The translations under genes were made by a program, and so were the position numbers. A stretch of DNA of 64,000 nucleotides from an uncultured Mycoplasmatota bacterium (GTDB taxonomy: Bacteria > Bacillota_I > Bacilli_A > RF39 > UBA660). Positions 57,223 to 64,000 of this stretch are shown here, piece by piece; the stretch's first letter is position 1, and every line of letters begins with the position of its first letter. Below the pieces are notes generated by a model. The model had not been told where the DNA came from, did not search any database, and saw only the letters and a list, made by a program, of their open reading frames with translations. The stretch is from positions 1 to 64,000 of the forward strand of contig CALEBF010000016.1 of assembly GCA_937944975.1 (NCBI GenBank), read 5' to 3'.

Positions 57223-59115
57223 TCATATTTCATTTGTTTCATTATTAGTATTCCATATTTGAGTCAACACAGTAGTTTCACTTTCAACAGAATATTTCGG
57301 TTTCTTAACCTGAACCAAAGTCGGGCTAAAAAAAGCAGTCCCTGAAAAAATCGCTTGGCCAGGAGCTAATATTGAAAGCATATCAATACTTTTTTTATCA
57401 ACAAACGAAACAACATTATATATTTGATTAATATCATTTGGATTCGCTAACCTATGTATAACATAATTATGACATTGTGATAGAATTGTAGGAGATATAT
57501 CAACTGGTCTTTGACTTGAAATTGTCATATATACTCCAAACTTTCTACCCTCTTTTATTATCCTCTCAAAGACTTCTAAAGTTCTTAATGCCATTTTATC
57601 TTCATTTTCTATTGTTTTGTTGTTTAAATAATTATGAGCTTCATCTATTATTATAGATAATGTTTCTTTATTTCTTGTTTCCTGTTCCTCATAATATTTG
57701 TACAGTTTATTAGAAATTAGAGAACTCAATGCAATCTTAAATTTTGAATTAGTTAAGCTTATGTCAAATATAACTAAAGGTTTGTTTTCAAATATAATAT
57801 CAATTATACTTTTTTCACTAGCATCATCAGAAAATATTTTTTCAAAATTATTTTTCATGCTATTAAATCTGTTTAATAATGGTCCAATAAAGTTTTCATT
57901 TATTTCATAAGCATTTATATTATATTGATAATTAAACTTTAAGAAGAAATCTAATTCATCTATACCAATACTAATTGCTTTATCATTGCAAGAGTTTTCT
58001 TTTATAACTTTCAATTTATTTATATGATTATCAATTTCTTCAATAGAAGGAGAAACTGACGAATTACCAAAACAAAGTTGACCATAATATACCCTAATTT
58101 CAAAAAAATCATTAATTGAATCATTATCTATAAAATTATCATGAACATATTTATGTAAATACCCGTCTATAATTTGATGTAAATTTGAAATAGCTGTAAA
58201 TTTTTGGTTAACATTTTTTGTTGAGTTAAAAATTACCTTAGCTAACATTTTTGTTCTACTCTCTATATAATTAAGCATTTCAAATACAGTCTTAATCTTT
58301 TTTAAATCACGAAATGATTTATCAATTAATGGTTGTTGAGTTTTATCAGTAGCATTTAACATTACTCCCCAATCTTCTGCATCCGTACACATTAAAGGAA
58401 TTTTAAAGTCACTAATTTCTTTTCTCATATTAACTTTAATAATCTTTTTATATTCATCATTTATAAAAGATTTAGTATATTCACCATTAGTATCTATCAC
58501 TAAAAATCTGCTCTTATTATTTAATAATTCAATATATTTTTTACCTACACTATTTTTGAAATTAAACATATTTTCATACAAACTCGCTAGAGTATTTGAT
58601 TTGCCACTACCTGTGTTTCCTAAAATGGCAATATGACTAGCAAAAAAACGATTTATATCAATTGTAAAAGATATATTATCATTTAATACAACATTCCCAA
58701 TTACATATCGTCCATCATTAACTTGTGATGTATATATTTTTTCAACATCTTCTTTTTCCGTCAAATATACAGAATCAAAAACCATCGGAGAATCATAGAC
58801 CCCCATTTTGTACATACCATTATTGAACAATTTACCCTTAATTTTACCTTTGATAGTCCTTAATATTTTAGGTTTAATTATAATATCTTGATTTTGTTTT
58901 ACATCAAATTCACAAGCTTGTTCTGATAATATTTCAATCATAAGTTCACCATCAATTTTTTTGGATTTAAGATAGTTTCCAACACCTCCTATTTCATAGA
59001 TTTTTGATAATGAAGTTAAATATTGTGATGTAGTCAAGTCTTCAAACAATTCAATTGTCACATAGACTCCATCAACAGTTATGATTTTTCCAACCTCAAT
59101 TGATTTATTTTCCAT
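57223..59115 (-). CDS. HerA-family ATPase of a SIR2-HerA defence system
   Basis: 630 residues from ATG 59115 (GGTGA site), overlapping the SIR2 gene end by 11 bp. HAS-barrel N-domain (about 5-95), Walker A GNTGSGKS (166-173), a helical insertion, Walker B LSIIIDEAHNYL, then SSQRPVDISPTILSQ and the arginine-finger region HRLANPND. HerA forms hexamers that translocate DNA; with SIR2 it forms a large anti-phage complex in which ATPase and NADase activities cooperate. Confidence 0.88.
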   Translation of the reverse strand: MENKSIEVGKIITVDGVYVTIELFEDLTTSQYLTSLSKIYEIGGVGNYLKSKKIDGELMIEILSEQACEFDVKQNQDIIIKPKILRTIKGKIKGKLFNNGMYKMGVYDSPMVFDSVYLTEKEDVEKIYTSQVNDGRYVIGNVVLNDNISFTIDINRFFASHIAILGNTGSGKSNTLASLYENMFNFKNSVGKKYIELLNNKSRFLVIDTNGEYTKSFINDEYKKIIKVNMRKEISDFKIPLMCTDAEDWGVMLNATDKTQQPLIDKSFRDLKKIKTVFEMLNYIESRTKMLAKVIFNSTKNVNQKFTAISNLHQIIDGYLHKYVHDNFIDNDSINDFFEIRVYYGQLCFGNSSVSPSIEEIDNHINKLKVIKENSCNDKAISIGIDELDFFLKFNYQYNINAYEINENFIGPLLNRFNSMKNNFEKIFSDDASEKSIIDIIFENKPLVIFDISLTNSKFKIALSSLISNKLYKYYEEQETRNKETLSIIIDEAHNYLNNKTIENEDKMALRTLEVFERIIKEGRKFGVYMTISSQRPVDISPTILSQCHNYVIHRLANPNDINQIYNVVSFVDKKSIDMLSILAPGQAIFSGTAFFSPTLVQVKKPKYSVESETTVLTQIWNTNNETNEI

Positions 59116-60199
59116 TCTCATCACCATCAATTTTATTTTTTATGTTTTGTGTTATTCCTTGCAATGTCGAATCTTTTCCAAATATAAATATAATATTATT
59201 TCTTTTACCACCTAGTTGTTTCAAAACATATTCTTTATTCTCTTCACTGTAGACTCCCGCAATTAAAGTAAATTGATCTAACATTAATGCTTCTTTTATT
59301 AATGAGTTAATATGCAAATCCCCATATCCATAACCTATTGTTAATAGTATACTTTTTTCTTGTTTTATATTATTAGAGAATTCTCTTAATAATGTAGAAT
59401 AATATGGAAGTAGAGCCACTCTTATAAATTTATTAGATGATGGTTGGATTAGTTCACATTTTTCAATATTATTCTCATAATCTTGAACTTCATATAATTC
59501 ACCATCAGCATTGTTTCTCCATGAAAATGAGCCATGAATTTTAAATAAATTGAAATGATCCTTTTTTTGATAATATTTACTCTTGTTTAATTCCATATTT
59601 TCTACATATTTGTATTTGTAATAATTGGCATTAAAGGTTCTTTTATAATTACCAACAAATCCATTGTAATAATGAATACCTAAATTATCCATACTTTCTT
59701 CGCATAACATATCATAGTTCGTTGTAAACACATTAACTACATTATTAAAATTTTTAACTTGATTAATATCACGCAAACTATTAAAAAATTCTTCATAATT
59801 TTTTAATGGAATTTGTTTATTTGATGAATGAATTCTATTTATTATTTTATATTTTATTAGCATCAATAATTTTTCTAATATACTTATTAAATCACAATTT
59901 GTAATAAATTGACTTACTCCTTCTAAAGAGCTCAACAAACCCTCAACATCATTTTCATGAAATTTTAACTGATTGATAACAATATCCTTTTGATCTGTTT
60001 CCATGCTTTCTATTTCACTAATACAAGTTTGTATATCAAAATCTTCTTTAACTGCTTTAACCAAGTCAGTCATTAAAGGAAATTCTTCACTTTTATTTTT
60101 TAAATTACATTTAGGAGCACCTGCTCCAAATAAAATATTAACTTTATTAGCTAGTAAGTAATTAGTGATTTCTAATTTTATATCTTCAACTTCTTTCAT
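59105..60199 (-). CDS. SIR2-domain NADase of a SIR2-HerA defence system
   Basis: 364 residues from ATG 60199 (GAGGTG site). SIR2 motifs in order: NILFGAGAP (about 21-29, NAD loop), VFTTNYDML, FKIHGSFSW (catalytic His), LLTIGYGYGD. The domain hydrolyses NAD+ on phage sensing and arrests the cell. First gene of a two-gene operon with herA. Established in SIR2-HerA (Nezha) systems. Confidence 0.88.
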   Translation of the reverse strand: MKEVEDIKLEITNYLLANKVNILFGAGAPKCNLKNKSEEFPLMTDLVKAVKEDFDIQTCISEIESMETDQKDIVINQLKFHENDVEGLLSSLEGVSQFITNCDLISILEKLLMLIKYKIINRIHSSNKQIPLKNYEEFFNSLRDINQVKNFNNVVNVFTTNYDMLCEESMDNLGIHYYNGFVGNYKRTFNANYYKYKYVENMELNKSKYYQKKDHFNLFKIHGSFSWRNNADGELYEVQDYENNIEKCELIQPSSNKFIRVALLPYYSTLLREFSNNIKQEKSILLTIGYGYGDLHINSLIKEALMLDQFTLIAGVYSEENKEYVLKQLGGKRNNIIFIFGKDSTLQGITQNIKNKIDGDENGK

Positions 60200-60216
60200 A
60201 CTTAACACCTCACTTC

Positions 60217-60262
60217 AAAAAAATAAGCAGTATCCATCTTAAAAAAAGAATGATACTGCTAT
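60217..60262 (-). terminator. Terminator at the island's right edge
   Basis: AGCAGTATC / GATACTGCT stem (60226-60234, 60252-60260); on the minus strand followed by TATTTTTTT. It would stop transcripts running from the amidase promoter into the island. Confidence 0.65.
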
Positions 60263-60422
60263 TCTTAACTACATTATACAACAAAATTTGACAATTTTTA
60301 ACATTTGAAGTGAAATATATTAAAAATTCTTTATTTTATGCCTTTATTCAAGCTAAAAGCTCAATTTTAGTATAATTATCAATAAATTTATTTAGCTTAA
60401 ATATAGTCGTCTAAATGCCCAA

Positions 60423-60725
60423 TTAAATTATGTAATGGTAACTGAACTCCGCTCCTCCCGCATTCACGTGATTAGAAATCACGATCACATTACTCCCTTC
60501 TCCATAAGGGGCTAAAATACGACGAATACGTTCTTCATTAGAAATCGTCTCATCTGAATTTCTAACTAGCGTAACAGTCACTCCCAACTCTTGTAAACGA
60601 CGATACATATACTGAGAAATTTGCAGAGAAAGATCTTTTTCTACAATCCCATTTCCCGTATTGCCAGCATCTTCTCCTCCATGTGCCGCATCTATTACAA
60701 CTCCAGTAATTGCTCGTTCCATCAT
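60423..60725 (-). CDS. 5' part of split N-acetylmuramoyl-L-alanine amidase
   Basis: 100 codons. The first 92 residues are host: Amidase_3 start with VIDAAHGGEDAG (zinc His), NGIVEKDLSL (zinc Glu) and VISNHVNAGG (second zinc His). After the core the frame reads EFSYHYII from the island and stops. Joined to 46883-47818 it gives an in-frame NHVNAGGADGAEV that matches the paralogue's NHINADATTADGAEV. AGAGGTGAATTT site. Without its C-terminal catalytic Glu and LysM domains it should be inactive. Confidence 0.92.
   Translation of the reverse strand: MMERAITGVVIDAAHGGEDAGNTGNGIVEKDLSLQISQYMYRRLQELGVTVTLVRNSDETISNEERIRRILAPYGEGSNVIVISNHVNAGGAEFSYHYII
60433..60455. repeat. Right attachment junction of the island
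   Basis: Arm TAATGGTAACTGAACTC (60433-60449) and core TCCGCTCC (60448-60455). Inverted partner of 47826-47842. The arm partly overlaps the core's first bases. Confidence 0.85.
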
Positions 60726-60792
60726 AAATTCACCTCTACATTAAAATATGTAAATATGCCCATTTTGCCACCACGAAAACAAGATTAACTAA

Positions 60793-60816
60793 AAAAAGAT
60801 AGTAAATCTATCTTTT
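60793..60816 (-). terminator. Terminator of the S66 peptidase gene
   Basis: Minus strand AAAGATAG / CTATCTTT stem followed by a T run, overlapping the gene's stop codon. Confidence 0.8.
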
Positions 60817-61817
60817 TATTTTAAAATCTGTTGGAACTTTCCTTCTTTTCCATCCCAGTCAACAATACCATATGCTCCATTAATAAATGTCATTCTAGGT
60901 GGTTTATGTCCTAAATCAATATCAAATAAGCATGGAATGTGATATTTTCCTAGTTGCTCTTCAACGATTTCACTTGGAGACTGTTCCCACGATGTTTCAT
61001 CTACAGTAGATCTTCCAAACAAGATTCCTTTGCCATGTTCAAACCAACCACATTCACGCATTTTCCATAATACTCTCGTAAATTCTGCTTCACTTAACTC
61101 ACAATTTTCTAAATACCAAAGAATTCCATCTTCTTGATATTTTTCAATAAATTCTTTTGTATGATCATATGGTGTCCCCACTATATTAGATAAAACATCG
61201 ATACAACCTCCAAGTAATCTTCCTTCCATATGGCAAGAAGTTCCTGTCCACTTAACAGGCGTAGTTAATCGATATCCTTCATTACCATCCACATATTCGA
61301 TATATTGATCCTGATACATTTTTTCTGATGATTGTTCTACGATCGTACCCTTTAAAATTTCTAAATTATTTACTAACGTTGGATGAAGCTTTTCCATACT
61401 AAAGTCCTTAAAATTTGAAGCGTATAAAGTTGCAATATCACATACAGTTGTAATTGTATAAGTTAGTATCGTAACATCCGAAAATCCCTGAATCCATGTC
61501 GGATTCTTACGTATAATGGAAAAATCTAAGTATGGTAATATCTCCATAGCATATTCTCCACCTGCACTCGCAATCAATAATTGCGTATTAGAATCAGCTA
61601 TTCCGTTATGAATTTCTTCTGCTCGCTTTAACGCATCTGCACTTCTACTTTTTTCACTGTGGAAAATATCTTTTCCTAGCGATATAGAATAACCTCTTTT
61701 TTCAAATTTATCTGCTGCCATAGCAATTCTTGCTTCTGCGATAGGCTCTGGATTCCCATCACTTGGAGATATCACTAATATTTGTGATCCAGATCGTAAG
61801 AATTTTGGATAAATCAT
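60816..61817 (-). CDS. LD-carboxypeptidase family (peptidase S66) protein
   Basis: 333 residues. S66 triad: nucleophile Ser113 in GFSDVT, Glu237 in LENCE and His304 in DLGHKPP. N-terminal SPSDGNPEP matches the family's first strand. LdcA enzymes trim tetrapeptides in peptidoglycan recycling; the MccF branch cleaves microcin C. Placed between two amidase genes, a role in wall or cortex turnover is likely. AGGTGATTT site. Confidence 0.85.
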   Translation of the reverse strand: MIYPKFLRSGSQILVISPSDGNPEPIAEARIAMAADKFEKRGYSISLGKDIFHSEKSRSADALKRAEEIHNGIADSNTQLLIASAGGEYAMEILPYLDFSIIRKNPTWIQGFSDVTILTYTITTVCDIATLYASNFKDFSMEKLHPTLVNNLEILKGTIVEQSSEKMYQDQYIEYVDGNEGYRLTTPVKWTGTSCHMEGRLLGGCIDVLSNIVGTPYDHTKEFIEKYQEDGILWYLENCELSEAEFTRVLWKMRECGWFEHGKGILFGRSTVDETSWEQSPSEIVEEQLGKYHIPCLFDIDLGHKPPRMTFINGAYGIVDWDGKEGKFQQILK

Positions 61818-61847
61818 AAATCACCTCTATTCCATTATAGCATAAAA

Positions 61848-61875
61848 ATCTACACGAGTATTCCGTGCAGATATT
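61848..61875 (-). terminator. Terminator of the intact amidase gene
   Basis: Minus strand ATCTGCACG / CGTGTAGAT stem (one mismatch) followed by a T run, between the amidase and the S66 gene. Confidence 0.7.
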
Positions 61876-63087
61876 TTATATATATAATCTTTGACCAATC
61901 GATAGCGTATCTGTGGTTAAATTATTTTTTCTCCTCAGTGCATCTATTGTCGTTCCATATCGATTTGCTATACTCCAAAGACTGTCTCCTGCCTTCACGA
62001 CATATACGGTTTGCGTCGCAGATGGGATGCGTATTTTTTGACCTACCGATAATATATCACTTGTTAAATTATTGTACTTTTTCAATTGATCTACAGTGAC
62101 ATTATTTGCAAGTGCGATACGATAAAGAGAATCTCCAGGTTTCACAGTATAGACAACTTCCATTTCGCTTGTTGGCGGAATTGTACTTTTCGTTGGTATT
62201 TTTAATTCCATTCCAACACTCAATAAATCGCTCACTAAATTATTAACTTGTTTTAATTGATCTACTGTAACTCCGTATTGTCGTGCGATTGCCCATAAAC
62301 TATCCCCAGGAGCAACTACATATATAATGTCAGCTTCAGTACCATTATTGTCCTCAATAACAGATCTTGGTATCTTTAACACTTGGCCGATCGATAAAAC
62401 ATTCGTCGTTAATTTATTTGCACTCTTTAACGCATCAACTGTAACATTATATCGTTTCGCAATACTCCAAAGACTATCTCCAGATTGTACTGTATAAGTT
62501 CCAGGCTGTTGACCTTCAATTTCTAAATAACGTAAAACCGCATTCACAACTGCATTCGCATAATCCTCATAATTATTTTTCAACTGTTCTGGATCATCTT
62601 TATTACTATCTAAAAAACCATATTCAACGATTACTGGCTGTGTCACTCCAGTATTCCTGTGGATAAAATAATAATCTTTTGATTGATCGCTAGGAAGCTT
62701 CCTTTGATATGAATATCTAATATTTTGACCAGTTTTTTCGATTTCCTCTAAAATTAAATTTGCCAATACATCATTGTTACGAAGTGCATATATTACTTCT
62801 GCTCCATCTGCCGTCGTCGCATCTGCATTAATGTGATTAGAAATGACTAACACATCTTCTCTATTACCAAATGCATTTAAAATTCGATTAACTCGTTCTG
62901 TCGGATTTAATGTTTCATCTGTATCGCGCGTAATATAAACAGGAATCCCCAACGCTTTAAATCGATCATACATATACTGTGATATTTTTAAATTTAGATC
63001 TTTTTCTATGATGCCATTCCCAGTCGCTCCTGGATCGCTTCCTCCGTGTCCCGGATCAATGACAATTCCTCTAATTTCTGAGTTCAT
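61876..63087 (-). CDS. N-acetylmuramoyl-L-alanine amidase with four LysM domains (intact paralogue)
   Basis: 403 residues. Amidase_3 domain (1-190): zinc ligands His14 (DPGHGG), Glu28 (IIEKD), His85 (SNHINA), catalytic Glu155 (VEYGFLD). LysM domains at about 197-240, 255-298, 312-355 and 360-403. No signal peptide, which for a wall enzyme suggests synthesis in the mother cell or release by other means. It is a close paralogue of the split gene. The att core is not conserved here: the site encodes NADATTADGAE, one residue longer. GAGGTGAA site. Confidence 0.92.
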   Translation of the reverse strand: MNSEIRGIVIDPGHGGSDPGATGNGIIEKDLNLKISQYMYDRFKALGIPVYITRDTDETLNPTERVNRILNAFGNREDVLVISNHINADATTADGAEVIYALRNNDVLANLILEEIEKTGQNIRYSYQRKLPSDQSKDYYFIHRNTGVTQPVIVEYGFLDSNKDDPEQLKNNYEDYANAVVNAVLRYLEIEGQQPGTYTVQSGDSLWSIAKRYNVTVDALKSANKLTTNVLSIGQVLKIPRSVIEDNNGTEADIIYVVAPGDSLWAIARQYGVTVDQLKQVNNLVSDLLSVGMELKIPTKSTIPPTSEMEVVYTVKPGDSLYRIALANNVTVDQLKKYNNLTSDILSVGQKIRIPSATQTVYVVKAGDSLWSIANRYGTTIDALRRKNNLTTDTLSIGQRLYI

Positions 63088-63352
63088 TTTTTCACCTCTA
63101 TAATATATATATTCGATGATAATGATTCGGGCACAAAAAGATTTTTGTCTATATTAAGCATGATGATCAAAAATAGCACATTCAATTGAACAAAAAACTT
63201 TTTTTCATTTTCACATTTAAAATTTTTACATCATCTTATTAGATAAAAATATATATAAATCTCAAAAATATCCATGTTAAAAATTGGTGTTTTATCCATT
63301 GTATAGTTTTAGCTATCAAAGACAAACTATCAATAGAAAGGAGGATAATCTG

Positions 63353-64000
63353 ATGAAATATAAAATATTATTAGCTCTTTTGTGCACTACCACTCTTTTC
63401 ATACCATTTGTAAAAATAAATGCGCAAGAAACGAAACTTGTTCATAATCAGGAAGAACTAAAAAAAGCAATTAACGATGAGAACATTTCAACTATCACAC
63501 TTGCAAACGATATTGAAACAACTGAAAAAATTAATATTCTAAGATCTGTTACAATCGATGGAAATAATCATACAATTAAATATATCGGACCTTTCGGGAA
63601 AGAGAATAATGCGGATTATACAGTATGGAATGGAATTTATGTACTTCAATTTTATAAAACATCGAGCACTTTGAAAAATATTAAGCTAACAGGTGGAAAT
63701 GGTGGTCTACTTGTAAATGGTGCAAAAGTCAACATCGAAGGTATTTTAGATGTTTCTGGAAACGGATTTGGTGGAATTGAACTTGGTCAAGGAAAAGATG
63801 TAAAAAGTACAGCTCATCTTGTTTTATCAAATTCAGCTTCTATTATCAACACGACCGAAACAGAAGATACTCCTACCTTATGGGTACCAAAAGATTCTAC
63901 AAATGTGATATTAGAAATGAACGGAATCCAACAAAATTTAAATGCCGGTAGTGAATTTTCTGTTCAAGAAATCAACACATTATTTCAAATACCTAATAAC
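63353..64000 (+). CDS. Secreted beta-helix (pectate-lyase-like) repeat protein, 5' part
   Basis: ATG 63353 with AAAGGAGGA 7 bp upstream; open to the window end (216 codons). Signal peptide (basic MKYK, hydrophobic core, cut near INA-QE at about 25), then short repeats such as ITLANDIETT, VTIDGNNHTI and LKNIKLTGGNGG typical for right-handed beta-helix surface proteins. Probably an adhesin or wall-associated protein. Continues beyond the window. Confidence 0.75.
   Translation, partial: MKYKILLALLCTTTLFIPFVKINAQETKLVHNQEELKKAINDENISTITLANDIETTEKINILRSVTIDGNNHTIKYIGPFGKENNADYTVWNGIYVLQFYKTSSTLKNIKLTGGNGGLLVNGAKVNIEGILDVSGNGFGGIELGQGKDVKSTAHLVLSNSASIINTTETEDTPTLWVPKDSTNVILEMNGIQQNLNAGSEFSVQEINTLFQIPNN

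Larger units (their letters stand above)
47814..60455. mobile_element. Serine-recombinase defence island inserted in the amidase gene
   Basis: Ends share TCCGC-N-CC (47814-47821 and 60448-60455) and 17-bp inverted arms. Contents: ApeA-like HEPN gene, large serine recombinase, small DNA-binding proteins, HNH restriction enzyme with two methyltransferases and controller, SIR2-HerA. No relaxase, capsid or conjugation gene is visible. Codon use is very A/T-rich. It is an integrative element, perhaps a phage satellite or mobilisable island. Confidence 0.88.

Noticed and set aside
10249..60455. Integration next to a tRNA gene
   Set aside because: Searched both ends of both elements for tRNA-like cloverleaf sequence and found none; the targets are protein-coding.

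Overview
The window comes from a low-GC, endospore-forming Bacillota using the standard genetic code. Support for this: a CotY/CotZ-type coat protein (4335-4775), a spore cortex-lytic hydrolase of the CwlJ family, strong GGAGG ribosome binding sites and A/T-rich genes throughout. The species cannot be fixed from sequence alone; a gut Bacilli/Erysipelotrichia-like lineage is a guess. No tRNA, rRNA or CRISPR array was seen.

Layout. (a) 1-10,050: ordinary host chromosome, mostly minus strand: trpS, a patatin-like lipase, a class-I glutamine amidotransferase, the coat protein, a DUF368 (undecaprenyl-phosphate translocase type) protein, a cadC-cadA metal-resistance operon with its operator, small membrane proteins and a lipoprotein. 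(b) 10,249-46,622: a complete prophage of about 36.4 kb with short-tailed (podovirus-like) gene content, inserted in cwlJ. From left to right it has an orphan LytTR response regulator, a probable type I toxin-antitoxin locus, lysis genes, tail and fibre genes, a 2084-residue polyvalent protein, capsid, portal and terminase genes, an ArpU-like late regulator, a long early operon of tiny genes with RtcB ligase, SSB, a Rad52-like annealing protein and an iteron-like array, divergent XRE repressors with matching operators, an ImmA-like protease and a large serine recombinase beside attR. (c) 46,615-46,860: the 3' half of cwlJ. (d) 47,814-60,455: a second mobile element of about 12.6 kb, inserted in a LysM-containing N-acetylmuramoyl-L-alanine amidase gene. 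It carries its own large serine recombinase and is a defence island: an ApeA-like HEPN protein, a restriction-modification system with an HNH nuclease and two different methyltransferases, and SIR2-HerA. (e) 60,423-64,000: the 5' half of that amidase, an S66 LD-carboxypeptidase, an intact paralogous amidase and the start of a secreted beta-helix protein.

The main result is that both elements split a cell-wall hydrolase gene of the kind used in spore germination. In both cases joining the host halves at the short shared core restores an unbroken gene of the expected length: cwlJ becomes 142 codons and the amidase 402 codons, against 403 for its intact paralogue. Each element's ends also carry inverted-repeat arms, as expected of serine-integrase attP sites. 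This is the architecture of developmentally excised 'intervening' elements such as skin in sigK. Whether excision is tied to sporulation here is inference.
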